Shown in pieces: positions 10,674 through 19,479 of a DNA stretch of 64,000 bases (positions within the stretch are counted from its first letter, which is position 1; the number at the start of each line of letters is the position of its first letter). The DNA is from Listeria grayi DSM 20601 (GTDB lineage Bacteria; Bacillota; Bacilli; Lactobacillales; Listeriaceae). Below the pieces are notes generated by a model. The model was not told the origin of the DNA and made no database searches. It was given only the letters and a program-made list of their open reading frames with translations. A program made the position numbers and the translations under genes. The stretch is from contig NZ_GL538353.1 of NCBI RefSeq assembly GCF_000148995.1, positions 434,001 through 498,000 on the forward strand, in the 5' to 3' direction.

Positions 10674-10694
10674 CAGTAAGTGTTAGGTACGTCT
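10662..10694. terminator. Perfect 14-bp hairpin overlapping the adhesin stop codon
   Basis: AGACGTACCTAACA pairs with TGTTAGGTACGTCT around a 5-nt loop, and the TAA stop of the adhesin lies inside the stem. No U-run follows directly on either strand, so it may be an mRNA-stabilising 3' hairpin or a weak terminator between the two converging genes. Confidence 0.6.
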
Positions 10695-10712
10695 GAAAAT
10701 GAAAAGTGCTTT

Positions 10713-11345
10713 TTAGAATTTTTCAGCTAATGCAGCTGCTTCTTCTTTTCCTACGCTGATAATATCTTGTGCTTTTGCCGGGTTAGCATTGTGACCTTCC
10801 ACGACAACAGCTTGGATATCAGAACTAGTGATACCAAAATGGTTAAAGATATTTCTAACATAGTTCACAGACATTTCTAGTGCCACGCCAGGGCCGTCGG
10901 AATAAATACCGCCACGTGCATTTAAAAGTGCGACTTTTTTGCCAGTCACAAGGCCAACAGGTCCTTGTTCTGTGTATTTGAAAGTCTTGCCTGCTTGGTT
11001 CAAGTAGAATAAATACGTCGAGAATTGAGCAGGAATCGTTAAGTTCCAAAGTGGGAACGCGATAACGATTTTATCAGCAGCTAGGAATTGATCCAAGTAG
11101 CCATTTGCAATATCCGCTAGTTTTTGCTCTTCTTCTGTCCGAGGTTCGCCGGCAGCTTCTTTGAATAAACCGTTCATCATGGTTACATCATAATAAGGCA
11201 GGTTTTCCTCAAATAGATTTAATTCTGTAATCGTATCTTCTGGATGAGAACTTTTGTAGTTTTTTAAAAACGTTTCGTACAAAGTAACACTTACAGAACG
11301 TTCTGCAGGCAAACCATTTGCCTTGATAAATAAAACATTAGACAT
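10713..11345 (-). CDS. azoR: FMN-dependent NADH-azoreductase
   Basis: A 210-residue flavodoxin-fold quinone/azo reductase. It has the N-terminal phosphate-binding strand (VLFIKANG), the FMN/active-site region AFPLWNLTIPAQF and the RGGIYSDGP loop typical of AzoR. It reduces azo dyes and quinones by two electrons and is usually a quinone-detoxification enzyme. An in-frame ATG lies at 11354, but the GGGAG Shine-Dalgarno is almost adjacent to it and about 10 nt from the ATG at 11345, which also gives the usual N-terminus MSNVLFIKANG. It converges with the adhesin and is divergent from the MDR-type oxidoreductase. Confidence 0.88.
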   Translation of the reverse strand: MSNVLFIKANGLPAERSVSVTLYETFLKNYKSSHPEDTITELNLFEENLPYYDVTMMNGLFKEAAGEPRTEEEQKLADIANGYLDQFLAADKIVIAFPLWNLTIPAQFSTYLFYLNQAGKTFKYTEQGPVGLVTGKKVALLNARGGIYSDGPGVALEMSVNYVRNIFNHFGITSSDIQAVVVEGHNANPAKAQDIISVGKEEAAALAEKF

Positions 11346-11492
11346 ATAACTCATTCTCCCTTACAAAAAGTAATTACCTTATTAATCCTACCGCTTTTGT
11401 TTTAGTTTGTAAACAAAGTAACAAATAAAAAGTTTAAAAAGTTAAGAAAACGGATAAAGGATAGGGTTAAACGGATAGAGGAGGTCATATCA

Positions 11493-12434
11493 ATGAAAGC
11501 AGTTGTCATTGAACATTATGGTGGAAAAGAAGTATTGAAAGAGAAAGAAGTAGCAACACCGAAACCTGGTAAGAACCAAGTAGTCGTTAAAGAATATGCA
11601 ACCTCGATCAACCCAATCGATTGGAAGCTTAGAGAAGGATATTTGAAACAAATGATGGACTGGGAATTCCCGATCATTCTAGGTTGGGATGTTGCCGGTG
11701 TGATTTCTGAAGTTGGCGAAGAAGTAACGGATTTTAAAGTCGGCGATGAGATATTTGCTCGTCCCGAAACAACACGCTTTGGAACGTACGCGGAATATAC
11801 CTTAGTAGATAGCCATTTATTAGCAAGAAAACCACGGGAGATCTCTTTTGAAGAAGCAGCTTCGATCCCGTTAGCAGGATTGACAGCATGGCAAGCATTA
11901 TTTGATCATGCAAAACTGCAAGCAGGTGAAAAAGTATTGATCCATGCAGGCGCGGGTGGCGTTGGTTCCCTTGCGATCCAATTTGCCAAACATGCTGGTG
12001 CCTATGTGATCACGACGGCAAGCGAACGCAACCATCAGCTTGTCAAAGACTTGGGAGCAGATGAAGTGATCGATTATAAGACTACTGATTTTGTCGATGT
12101 GCTTTCTGATATCGATGTTGTCTTTGATACAATGGGCGGCGATGTGCAGCGCAAAAGTTTACAAGTACTGCGGACTGGAAAAGGACGTTTAGTAAGCATC
12201 GTCGGTTTAGAAGATGAAGAGTATGCGAAAGAAAAAGGAATCAAAGCTGAATCCATATGGTTGGAACCAAATGGTCAGGAATTGCAAGAAATTGCTGATC
12301 TGTTAGCAGATGGCAGCGTCAAAGCGATCGTTGGAGAAACCTTCCCATTTTCTGAAAAAGGTCTCTACGATGCACATGCTTTAAGTGAAACGCATCATGC
12401 TGTTGGTAAAATTGTTATCACTTTTGCTAAATAA
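11493..12434 (+). CDS. NADP-dependent zinc-free MDR oxidoreductase (quinone reductase-like)
   Basis: 313 residues. The GroES-like N-terminal domain includes INPIDWKLREG and GWDVAGVISEVG. The Rossmann domain has the nucleotide motif HAGAGGVGSLAIQFAK and the NADPH-type TASERN segment. No structural-zinc cysteine cluster is present, which places it with zinc-independent quinone reductases. The Shine-Dalgarno GAGGAGG-like stretch precedes the ATG by a normal distance. It is monocistronic, with its own terminator at 12443. The substrate cannot be predicted; family members reduce quinones or enones. Confidence 0.88.
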   Translation: MKAVVIEHYGGKEVLKEKEVATPKPGKNQVVVKEYATSINPIDWKLREGYLKQMMDWEFPIILGWDVAGVISEVGEEVTDFKVGDEIFARPETTRFGTYAEYTLVDSHLLARKPREISFEEAASIPLAGLTAWQALFDHAKLQAGEKVLIHAGAGGVGSLAIQFAKHAGAYVITTASERNHQLVKDLGADEVIDYKTTDFVDVLSDIDVVFDTMGGDVQRKSLQVLRTGKGRLVSIVGLEDEEYAKEKGIKAESIWLEPNGQELQEIADLLADGSVKAIVGETFPFSEKGLYDAHALSETHHAVGKIVITFAK

Positions 12435-12442
12435 TTGTAAGA

Positions 12443-12470
12443 AAGCCTAGATTATTCTAGGCTTTTTTTA
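12443..12470 (+). terminator. Rho-independent terminator
   Basis: Stem AAGCCTAG/CTAGGCTT with a short loop followed by seven T, directly after the oxidoreductase. Confidence 0.88.
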
Positions 12471-12555
12471 ATAAAATTTATTTGGACTAGCTTTAATAAA
12501 CGATTAACTCATGGTAAACTACTAAGATAAGGTAAAAATAGAAAAGAGTGTCGCA

Positions 12556-13317
12556 ATGGAAATAGAAAAATTAAAAGTTTTTTATTTTAAAAAACTTAGT
12601 GAGTGGCAATTAATACATAGTTTTTTGAAGCGTTATTGGGTAATTTTTATTAGTATTGCCTTACTGATGATTGCTTTTTTTATCGTGGCGTTGATAACCA
12701 CGCAACTTGCACTCCTCATTGTTAGTACCATACTACTTTTTCTAGGATTGCCGTTCGTTTATTATTTATTGATCATCCGGCGGGCGCGTAAATATATCCG
12801 CATTCATTATCGGCTAAATAACTTTGATGATATTGCCAAATTAAAGCGTTATATCTTGGCTGCCTATCTCCGCAAAAACGGTTTTGCAACGAAAGACGAT
12901 TTAGACCGCTTATTAGTATTACTAGATACTACACTGACAAATAAACATGTTTTCAGACAAACACCATTGATGCTCACTTTCATTTTTGGACTCATTTGTG
13001 CCAGTATCTTTACTGTTTTGATTGAAAATGCCCTCTTTCCTTTATATACACCACTTGAAAAAATCATCACTGCTGTACTATTATTAATAGGAACTATTTT
13101 GTTATATTTCCTGATTCGAGCTATTTGGCGCCTTGTAACGAGAGGAGCAGTGCTGAAGCTGCAAAGCACCTATCATTTAAAACAAGAGATCATTGCGATT
13201 CAAACGTTGTTATTAGTAGGAGAAAACACAACGTATCATCCGTTTTTAGAAATGAAGAGTAAAGTGGAAAAAAATGATTTCCTCACAGAACTAGTGAACG
13301 CGAAGACATTTTTCTAA
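12556..13317 (+). CDS. Hypothetical four-helix membrane protein
   Basis: 253 residues, family not recognised. Two hydrophobic segments lie at about 28-75 and two more at about 135-190. The part between the helix pairs is a basic, helical cytosolic region (RRARKYIRIHYRLNNFDDIAKLKRYI, seen in pieces around residues 75-110). A weak Shine-Dalgarno (AGAGTG) precedes the ATG. It ends 24 nt before the GntR regulator on the same strand, so the two may be co-transcribed. No enzyme motif is visible. Confidence 0.7.
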   Translation: MEIEKLKVFYFKKLSEWQLIHSFLKRYWVIFISIALLMIAFFIVALITTQLALLIVSTILLFLGLPFVYYLLIIRRARKYIRIHYRLNNFDDIAKLKRYILAAYLRKNGFATKDDLDRLLVLLDTTLTNKHVFRQTPLMLTFIFGLICASIFTVLIENALFPLYTPLEKIITAVLLLIGTILLYFLIRAIWRLVTRGAVLKLQSTYHLKQEIIAIQTLLLVGENTTYHPFLEMKSKVEKNDFLTELVNAKTFF

Positions 13318-13341
13318 TCTTTACAGGAAAGTAGGAAGCTC

Positions 13342-13989
13342 ATGGATAGTGAAAAACGCGAGACGGCAGAGCGGAAGTGCTACCGGATACTTAAAAATCA
13401 AATACGAACAGGCGAACTAGCAGCGGGGACTAGATTGGTGGAAAGTGCCCTGTCGAAGCAACTGGAGATGAGTAGGACGCCGATCCGAAAAGCGGTGGGG
13501 ATGCTTGCTGCAGACGGCTATGCCACGTATGAAGATTATCGAGGGGCAACTGTAAAGGACTGCATCGTGACGAAAGAGTCCTATCTTGAAATCATTGAAG
13601 TCATGTTTTTGTTTGTAAAAGAAGCAATCGGAAAGATCTGTGATAAGCAGCTGTCGATCGATTCGCTATCTTGGCGGCTGGATGTGTCTGAAGGGCGAGA
13701 AGCTTATCGTAAAATGGGTTTAGAAGGCTTCACGTATGAGCAGACATTTATTTATACAATCTTACAAGCTATTCCAAATAGCCAGTACAACCTTATTGTA
13801 AAAGAACTTTTCCTAAAGCTGCAGGAATTTAGTGACCAAGATGTTCGCAGTCTGATCGATCGTTCATTGGATCGTTTGATCGTGAATATAAATCAACTGT
13901 TTCAAGCATTGGACACACGCAGTAAACAGGATGCTGTGGCTGTACTGGAATCGATGTTGAATCATCAGATTTTGAATGCATTCCGCTAA
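13342..13989 (+). CDS. GntR-family transcriptional regulator
   Basis: 215 residues. The N-terminal winged helix has the GntR pattern: ILKNQIRTGELAAGTRL, then LSKQLEMSRTPIRKAVGMLAADGY. The C-terminal half is all-helical and resembles an FCD-type effector domain but without an obvious metal-binding His set, so the ligand is unknown. The Shine-Dalgarno AGGAAG precedes the ATG. It follows the four-helix membrane protein and faces the converging aldo/keto reductase pseudogene. Confidence 0.85.
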   Translation: MDSEKRETAERKCYRILKNQIRTGELAAGTRLVESALSKQLEMSRTPIRKAVGMLAADGYATYEDYRGATVKDCIVTKESYLEIIEVMFLFVKEAIGKICDKQLSIDSLSWRLDVSEGREAYRKMGLEGFTYEQTFIYTILQAIPNSQYNLIVKELFLKLQEFSDQDVRSLIDRSLDRLIVNINQLFQALDTRSKQDAVAVLESMLNHQILNAFR

Positions 13990-14021
13990 AAAACACTACT
14001 ATATGAATAGTAGTGTTTTTT
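13988..14021 (+). terminator. Rho-independent terminator after the GntR gene
   Basis: Stem AACACTACTA/TAGTAGTGTT with a 6-nt loop, followed by a T-run. Confidence 0.88.
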
Positions 14022-14059
14022 AATATCAATAAAAATGTGGGGAGCAAAGCTTGTTTAGT

Positions 14060-14914
14060 CTATTTCATATTATACCAATCAAAGCTTGTTACCCAAAAAC
14101 TGCTGCGGTAATTTTCGTCTAATTTCTCGATCTCTTTCAAATCTGCTTCTGAAATCTCGAAATCAAAAACATCAGCGTTCTCGATGATCCGCTCTTCATG
14201 AACAGATTTTGGGATCGTTGTAAAGCCTAATTGCAAGCCCCAACGTATAATCAATTGGGCAACGGATTTATTATAACGTGCAGCGATCTTGGCAAGATTT
14301 TTATTGCCGAGTACTTGACCGCCGCCAAGTGGTGACCAGGCTTCTAAGTGAATCCCTTTATCCGCCAGATACTCGCGCAGTTCCGGTTGTTGCAAGAGCG
14401 GATGCAGCTCTACTTGATCGACTGCAGGCACTACTTTGGCATCTGTAAGCAGATCTTCCATAGTTTCAATGTCAAAATTACAGACACCGATCGCACGGAC
14501 TTTTTTCTCCGCGTAGAGTTTTTCCAATGCTTTCCATGATTCTTTATATTTACCAGTGACAGGCCATTGAATCAAGTAAAGGTCTAAATAATCTAAACCT
14601 AGACGTTCCAAACTGCCTTCGAAATTTTCTAAAGCACTGTCGTAGCCTTGATCTTCATTTGCTAATTTTGTGGTGATAAAGAGGTCTTCACGTTTTTTGC
14701 CAGTTGCTTTTAAGCCTGCTTCGATTCCTTTACGGACAGCTTCTTCGTTTCCGTAAGCTTTTGCGGTATCGATCAAGATGTAACCATTCTCGATTGCTGT
14801 GCGGACAGATTACTCAGCATCTTCTTGGCTGGCTTTCCATACTCCTAATCCTAACTTGGGCATTTCTACCCCATTGTTCAGTGTCACGGTAGCGTGCAAA
14901 TCTAAATTCGCCAT
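14060..14914 (-). pseudogene. Aldo/keto reductase (diketogluconate reductase-like), interrupted by an in-frame TAA
   Basis: Starting at the ATG at 14914 (preceded by AAGGATGGGG) the frame reads as an AKR N-terminus (VTLNNGVEMPKLGLGVWKAS), then hits TAA at codon 35 (14810-14812). It continues in the same frame as SVRTAIENGYILIDTAKAYGNE and to the normal C-terminus. The catalytic Asp, Tyr (IDTAKAYGNE) and Lys (FITTKLAN) are kept, but the motif normally read as LIHWPV is LIQWPV, so the catalytic His is Gln. The remainder (GVCNF, VDQVELHPLLQQ, IPKS) is typical. A nonsense codon plus a lost catalytic residue make this a decaying gene. A fragment starting at TTG 14776 lacks a Shine-Dalgarno and is unlikely to work. 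Confidence 0.85.
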
Positions 14915-14974
14915 TTTCCCCATCCTTCCGTCTTGAAAATTCACTTTAAGCATAGCACAAAGCGGCTTTTTCTG

Positions 14975-15985
14975 TCAGTTAGAAGGCTTTACTTCGACAA
15001 CGTATCGTCCTAAATGGGAATTACCATTCAGTAATTCGGAAAGGGCTGGTGGAAGTTCGTGAAAAGGAAGCGAGGTGGTTAATTCTGCCAGGCTATCAAT
15101 GTGATAAGTACTCGCTAACAGCTTCCAGATCGCCAATCTTTTTTCCATCGGACAGTAAACAGAGTCGATCCCTTTAAGCGTAACGCCGCGTAAGATAAAT
15201 GGAAAAACAGTGGTGTTCAGTTTACCGCTTGCCGCCATGCCGCAAGTCGTTACGATACCATCATAGTTTGTTGAGGAGATCAAGTACGCCAAGGTATCAC
15301 CGCCCACACAATCAAGACTCGCTGCGAAGGCTTGTTTACCCAAAGCTTTGATTTTGGTCGGGGCAAATTCACTGCGGTCAACTATTTCAGCCGCGCCTAA
15401 TTTTTTCAGCAGTGGCTCGGCGTCCTTTTTACCAGAAGAAGCAACAACAGTGTAGCCTAATTTTGCTAAAATAGCCGTAGCAATCGAGCCAACGCCGCCA
15501 CTTGCGCCGCTTACTGCGATTTTGCCATCTTCCGGTCTTATGCCATGATTGATGATTGCTTCCACCGATAAAGCTGCTGTGAAACCAGCTGTCCCGTAAC
15601 TCATTGCTTCTTTGAGTGACATTCCCTCAGGTAGCGGAACGACCCAGTCGCCAGGAACGCGGATCTGTTCGCTGTAGCCGCCGAAATGACTGACGCCTAG
15701 TTCATAGCTTGTGACGATCACTTGGTCGCCTGCTTGGAAACGCGTATCCTCCGAATGGATAACGGTTCCAGCAGCATCGATTCCAGGAATAAACGGATAA
15801 TTTCTAACGATATTGCCGTTCGGGGAAGCTGCGAGCGCATCCTTGTAGTTGATACCAGAATAATGAACGGAAATGGTGACATCACCAGCCGGAAGCGACT
15901 CCTCGGTAATCGTCCGGTAAGCTAATTTCACTTTTTCTTCTTCTTTTTCCACAAATAATGCTTCAAATTGAGACACGGTTGTCAC
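14975..15985 (-). CDS. YhdH/YhfP-family quinone oxidoreductase (acrylyl-CoA reductase-like MDR)
   Basis: 336 residues. It has the GroES-like domain with SGINYKDALA and PFIPGIDAAGTV, and a Rossmann motif VSGASGGVGSIATAILAKLGY. These and the length match the YhdH/AcuI subgroup of MDR proteins, which reduce acryloyl-CoA or quinone-like enones with NADPH. No zinc ligands are present. The upstream region holds a tandem TTACTTTACAT-like repeat (about 15998-16022) that could be promoter or operator sequence. It is followed by the aldo/keto reductase pseudogene on the same strand. Confidence 0.87.
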   Translation of the reverse strand: MTTVSQFEALFVEKEEEKVKLAYRTITEESLPAGDVTISVHYSGINYKDALAASPNGNIVRNYPFIPGIDAAGTVIHSEDTRFQAGDQVIVTSYELGVSHFGGYSEQIRVPGDWVVPLPEGMSLKEAMSYGTAGFTAALSVEAIINHGIRPEDGKIAVSGASGGVGSIATAILAKLGYTVVASSGKKDAEPLLKKLGAAEIVDRSEFAPTKIKALGKQAFAASLDCVGGDTLAYLISSTNYDGIVTTCGMAASGKLNTTVFPFILRGVTLKGIDSVYCPMEKRLAIWKLLASTYHIDSLAELTTSLPFHELPPALSELLNGNSHLGRYVVEVKPSN

Positions 15986-16145
15986 TCCTTTATGTAGATT
16001 ACTTTACATTACTACTTTACATCTTCAAAAATAGATTAGCAAGCAAAGGCAGATTCTTGTTTTTTCTAAGAAAACCAGTTAAAATTTTTATAGAGAAACA
16101 TTGCATTGATGGGAAAAGTAACGACAGAAAGGAATGAAAAAGAAG

Positions 16146-17039
16146 ATGGCGAAAGCGTTATTGATCGTAAATCCTAGTTCAGGTAAAGAAAAAGGTGCAA
16201 AATATAAAGACATGACAAAAGAAGTGTTAGAAAAAAGATATGAAGATGTGGTCGTCAAAGAAACAGAAAAAGGCGGCGATGCTACTGATTTCGCCTCTGA
16301 TGCAGCAAAACAGGATTTTGATGCAGTCGTTGCAATGGGCGGTGACGGAACACTAAACGAAGTGATCAATGGTTTGGCACCGCATGACAACAGACCGGCA
16401 TTTGGGTTTATCCCACTCGGTACTGTCAACGACCTAGCAAGATCGCTCGGAATCCCACGCAAACCTGAAAAAGCGATCAAAGCTTTGGAAAAAGCAGTTT
16501 TAAAACCAATGGATCTTGGGAAGATCGAAGACAGCTATTTTATGAACGTCGTAGCAGCTGGAATGATCGCTCAAGCAGTAGATAAAGTAGATGTAGAACA
16601 AAAAACAAAATTCGGGTCGCTTGCTTATTTCTTTGAAGGCGTGAAAGCTTTTAACAAAGGGGAACTTCTTCATTTTCAAGTAGAGCATGAGGCGGGGAAA
16701 TGGGAAGGCGAAGCAGCAATGGTCATTATCGGCCTTACTAATTCAGTTGCCGGGATCGAAACATTTGCATCAGATGCGAAAGTCGATGACGGATACATGC
16801 ATTTGTTTTTATTAACAAAATTGAATTTACTAAGCACCGCAAATATGCTACCAAAATTACTGAGCGGAAAATTGGAAAATAGCGATGATGTTATTTATAT
16901 CAAAACGAAAAAAGTGCAGGTACAAGCGGACGAAAGTGACATCGTCGTAAATGTCGATGGCGATCCGGGCCCAAGTCTCCCAGTCCATTTGGAAGTATTG
17001 CCGAGCCATTTGCAAGTCCTCGTTCCCAAAAATTCCTAA
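16146..17039 (+). CDS. YegS/BmrU-family lipid (diacylglycerol) kinase
   Basis: About 297 residues. The kinase signature is clear: VNPSSGKEKG at the N-terminus and VAMGGDGTLNEVINGL with the GGDGT ATP-binding motif, then FGFIPLGTVNDLARSLGIP. The C-terminal domain is the beta-sandwich of the DagK/sphingosine kinase fold. It phosphorylates diacylglycerol or a related lipid at the membrane face. An ATG at 16134 is in frame, but the AAAGGA Shine-Dalgarno abuts it; the ATG at 16146 gives a workable spacing and the usual start MAKALLIVNP. The two starts differ by only four residues. Confidence 0.9.
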   Translation: MAKALLIVNPSSGKEKGAKYKDMTKEVLEKRYEDVVVKETEKGGDATDFASDAAKQDFDAVVAMGGDGTLNEVINGLAPHDNRPAFGFIPLGTVNDLARSLGIPRKPEKAIKALEKAVLKPMDLGKIEDSYFMNVVAAGMIAQAVDKVDVEQKTKFGSLAYFFEGVKAFNKGELLHFQVEHEAGKWEGEAAMVIIGLTNSVAGIETFASDAKVDDGYMHLFLLTKLNLLSTANMLPKLLSGKLENSDDVIYIKTKKVQVQADESDIVVNVDGDPGPSLPVHLEVLPSHLQVLVPKNS

Positions 17040-17167
17040 GTGGTAAAAGTACCTATTTTCCGACTTTTATGGTAAAATTCGCAGTATAAAAGTAAAAATT
17101 TTCCGTTAAAAAAGAGAAAATCGTGGTATACTAGCAAGGAACATTGAATACAGGAGGATATGTCAAA

Positions 17168-17548
17168 TTGGAGATAAAGGTTCAAGAAAAGCTTTCTAAT
17201 GGTAGAGTTCAGTTTGTCAGCGCGTATGGAGAATGTATCGGTGTCTGGGCAGACGAAGAACCGGAGCCCGGGAGAAAGTATACGATCAAAGTCACCGTTC
17301 CTGATAAAGTAAGCGTCGAAGCACTTCAAGAAAGCGACGAAAAACATTGTATGTTAGAAGCAGATGATGAAGGAGTTTTCATCGTAGGTCAGTTGGAAGA
17401 TTATGAAGAAGACGGCTTTGCGGTACTTCGCTTGGAAGAGAGTATCATCGGTTTTGATACCAACTTTAGTGAAGAGGTAGAAAGATTACACGGTAAATTT
17501 ATTGAACTAACGGTTCCTAAGATAATAGTAGAAAATGTAGGTAATTAA
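17168..17548 (+). CDS. Hypothetical acidic protein
   Basis: 126 residues starting at TTG 17168, which lies 10 nt after AGGAGG; the in-frame ATG at 17144 is upstream of that Shine-Dalgarno. The protein is acidic and predicted mostly beta (EIKVQEKLSNGRVQFVSAYGE, then FAVLRLEESIIGFDTNF), with no signal or membrane segment. I do not recognise the family. It converges with the membrane protein at 17596 and shares a strong bidirectional terminator. Confidence 0.68.
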   Translation: MEIKVQEKLSNGRVQFVSAYGECIGVWADEEPEPGRKYTIKVTVPDKVSVEALQESDEKHCMLEADDEGVFIVGQLEDYEEDGFAVLRLEESIIGFDTNFSEEVERLHGKFIELTVPKIIVENVGN

Positions 17549-17597
17549 AAAAGGATGCTTTTCCTCTTTATTCGAAAGAGGAAAAGCATCCTTTTTT
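17547..17597. terminator. Long bidirectional terminator
   Basis: AAAAAAGGATGCTTTTCCTC pairs with GAGGAAAAGCATCCTTTTTT, a stem of more than 20 bp with T-runs on both strands between converging genes. Confidence 0.93.
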
Positions 17598-18078
17598 AGC
17601 GGTGTGTTTCGATCGTGCTGATCATTTTCTTTAGATCTGCTTCTGTTCTGGCAGCTAACATTAAGCGCTGTTTGCCATTTTCAAGCACTAAGAATCCATC
17701 TTCGGAAACATTGATGCGTTCGATCGTGGAGTAGGGGAAGAAGAGCAAGGCATGATAAAACCCAGTTGACTTGAAAAGGATCTTGCGACCGCGTATGAAA
17801 GAGATGTAGATAAAGATCACACCTAAGATAAGCAGTAAGATCGAAGTAGCCATTTCTCCATCGCGATAAAACGTATTGGTGATAAACATGACTGCGATGA
17901 TCCCCACAAACAGATAACCATCCGATTTTCCTCGTGAGCGCAATTTAACTGTCAAAACCGTTTTCCCATTTAAAACAGGTAAAAGCAAGTCATTATAAAT
18001 CACGAAAACCAGTGCTAATACAATAATGATAAGCAAAAAAATATTGGTCGCATTAAATTCCACTTCTTGATCACTCAC
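17596..18078 (-). CDS. Membrane protein with PH-like C-terminal domain (DUF5673-like)
   Basis: 160 residues. Hydrophobic segments lie at about 12-35, 55-70 and 77-95. After them comes a soluble domain (about 97-160) with [25 protein letters not shown], the strand-turn pattern of bacterial PH-like domains. Function is unknown. It stands alone on the minus strand upstream of the bidirectional terminator. Confidence 0.68.
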   Translation of the reverse strand: MSDQEVEFNATNIFLLIIIVLALVFVIYNDLLLPVLNGKTVLTVKLRSRGKSDGYLFVGIIAVMFITNTFYRDGEMATSILLLILGVIFIYISFIRGRKILFKSTGFYHALLFFPYSTIERINVSEDGFLVLENGKQRLMLAARTEADLKKMISTIETHR

Positions 18079-18162
18079 ATTTCTTTAAAAAATACCGAAT
18101 AAACGGTTGCCTATTTATTGTATCACGAGCGCTATGAGAACGGTAGCAATAGCTTAAAAGTT

Positions 18163-18633
18163 TCATGTCAGCTCTGCAACTGTCAGCGGACAGGCCTTTG
18201 CCAGATCGGCGGGCTTTATTTCCAACTGTAGACCGCGTTTGCCAGCTGAAATATAAATCGTTTCCTGAGATTCAGCTGCTTGATCCAGATATGTCGGGAA
18301 TTGTTTTTTCATCCCGATCGGAGAACAGCCGCCACGTATATAGCCAGTTGTTTTTTCCAATTCTTTTAGCGGCAGCATCTCGATTTTTTTGTTATGGCTT
18401 ATTTTAGCCAGATTTTTCAAATCGATTGTTTGATCCGCAGGAATACAAGCAACAGTTACTCCTGTTTTATCGCCTTTCGCCACTAATGTCTTAAATAAAC
18501 GCTCGACAGGAATATGATTCTCTTTCGCAGCATGAACAGCGTCCAAATGTTCTTCTGAATAATCATATTCATGCAACTGATAAGGAATCGCCAACTTATC
18601 TAAGCGCCGGCAGGCATTTGTTTTATGAGCCAT
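18163..18633 (-). CDS. ybaK: Cys-tRNA(Pro)/Cys-tRNA(Cys) deacylase YbaK/EbsC
   Basis: 156 residues of the YbaK/ProX editing-domain family. It has VERLFKTLVAKGDKTGVTVACIPAD with the conserved Lys of the active site, then GGCSPIGMKK and the C-terminal ISAGKRGLQLEI strand. It hydrolyses Cys wrongly attached to tRNA-Pro in trans. The Shine-Dalgarno (AAAGGAG) precedes ATG 18633. It is a single gene between other minus-strand genes. Confidence 0.9.
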   Translation of the reverse strand: MAHKTNACRRLDKLAIPYQLHEYDYSEEHLDAVHAAKENHIPVERLFKTLVAKGDKTGVTVACIPADQTIDLKNLAKISHNKKIEMLPLKELEKTTGYIRGGCSPIGMKKQFPTYLDQAAESQETIYISAGKRGLQLEIKPADLAKACPLTVAELT

Positions 18634-18700
18634 AGGGAGTCAACTCCTTTTTGATGATATATAAAATAGTATACTTGTTGAAATAATAAAGCAATAAATC

Positions 18701-18742
18701 AACAAAAAAAGAATGTCAGCAGATAAGCGACTGACATTCTTT
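18701..18742 (-). terminator. Rho-independent terminator
   Basis: Stem AAAGAATGTCAG/CTGACATTCTTT with a T-run on the minus strand, ending the NmrA-like gene at 18756. Confidence 0.87.
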
Positions 18743-18755
18743 CGTTAAAACATGA

Positions 18756-19397
18756 TTATCCATTCGCAACGGTAAAACGTTTATTCAAGTGCTGCGGTTT
18801 CTCAATTTCATCGAGCAAGGCGACTGCATAATCTTCCATGCTGATAAAACTATTTCCGTCTTTATCAAATAAAAGATGATCTTCGCCGACTTGATATTTA
18901 CCAGTTTTCTCACCAGGTTCAAACATTGCTCCTGGTGAAATATAGGTCCAGCTCAACTGATGAGATGCTTTTCTTAAATGTTCAAGTTGCTCTGTTTGTG
19001 CTTTAGCAGTTGGATAATAGGGTGCTTCTCGCATGCCTTTAGTATCCAGTAGCAAACTACCAGCTTCATCGACATGCAAGCTGCCGGCTCCTCCGACAAC
19101 GATCAAGCGCGGTGAGGTCGTTCCACTTAATAGCTCCACTAAATGATCGAGTGATTTCACATGGTTTTCTGATTCTTCCACTGGAGCTCCGAATGCATCA
19201 ACAACAACATTCAATTCCTCCAAATCAGCAAGCGTCAACTCGAAAATATCCTTTTGCAGAATATCTACTTCTTTATGTTCATGGGTAACTTTTCCCGCAT
19301 TGCGGACGATGGCAGTGACTTCATGTCCACGTTCCAATGCTTCTTCCATAATTCGGTTACCTGCTCTACCAGTTGCACCTATAATGCCAATTTTCAT
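18756..19397 (-). CDS. NAD(P)-binding SDR/NmrA-like protein (YwnB-like)
   Basis: 213 residues of an atypical short-chain dehydrogenase. The nucleotide motif IGIIGATGRAGNRI is at the extreme N-terminus, followed by GHEVTAIVRN. GGAGSLHVD and WTYISPGAMF match the YwnB/atypical SDR group of flavin reductase-like proteins. The substrate is unknown. The mRNA leader contains AGGGGGCATTTAAA. A sigma-B-like promoter lies upstream at 19441-19465, in keeping with the general-stress expression I recall for the Listeria homologue. Confidence 0.84.
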   Translation of the reverse strand: MKIGIIGATGRAGNRIMEEALERGHEVTAIVRNAGKVTHEHKEVDILQKDIFELTLADLEELNVVVDAFGAPVEESENHVKSLDHLVELLSGTTSPRLIVVGGAGSLHVDEAGSLLLDTKGMREAPYYPTAKAQTEQLEHLRKASHQLSWTYISPGAMFEPGEKTGKYQVGEDHLLFDKDGNSFISMEDYAVALLDEIEKPQHLNKRFTVANG

Positions 19398-19440
19398 TTT
19401 AAATGCCCCCTAAAATGTTTTCTATAACGTCTAAACTAAT

Positions 19441-19465
19441 ATTCCCCTTTTGGTAAAAGAAAAAC
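19441..19465 (-). promoter_or_regulatory. Candidate sigma-B promoter
   Basis: Read on the minus strand: GTTT, 14 nt, then GGGGAAT, close to the sigma-B consensus GTTT-N13-15-GGGTAT. It lies about 45-70 nt before the NmrA-like start codon. Confidence 0.5.
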
Positions 19466-19479
19466 ATGTTAAAGATGAT

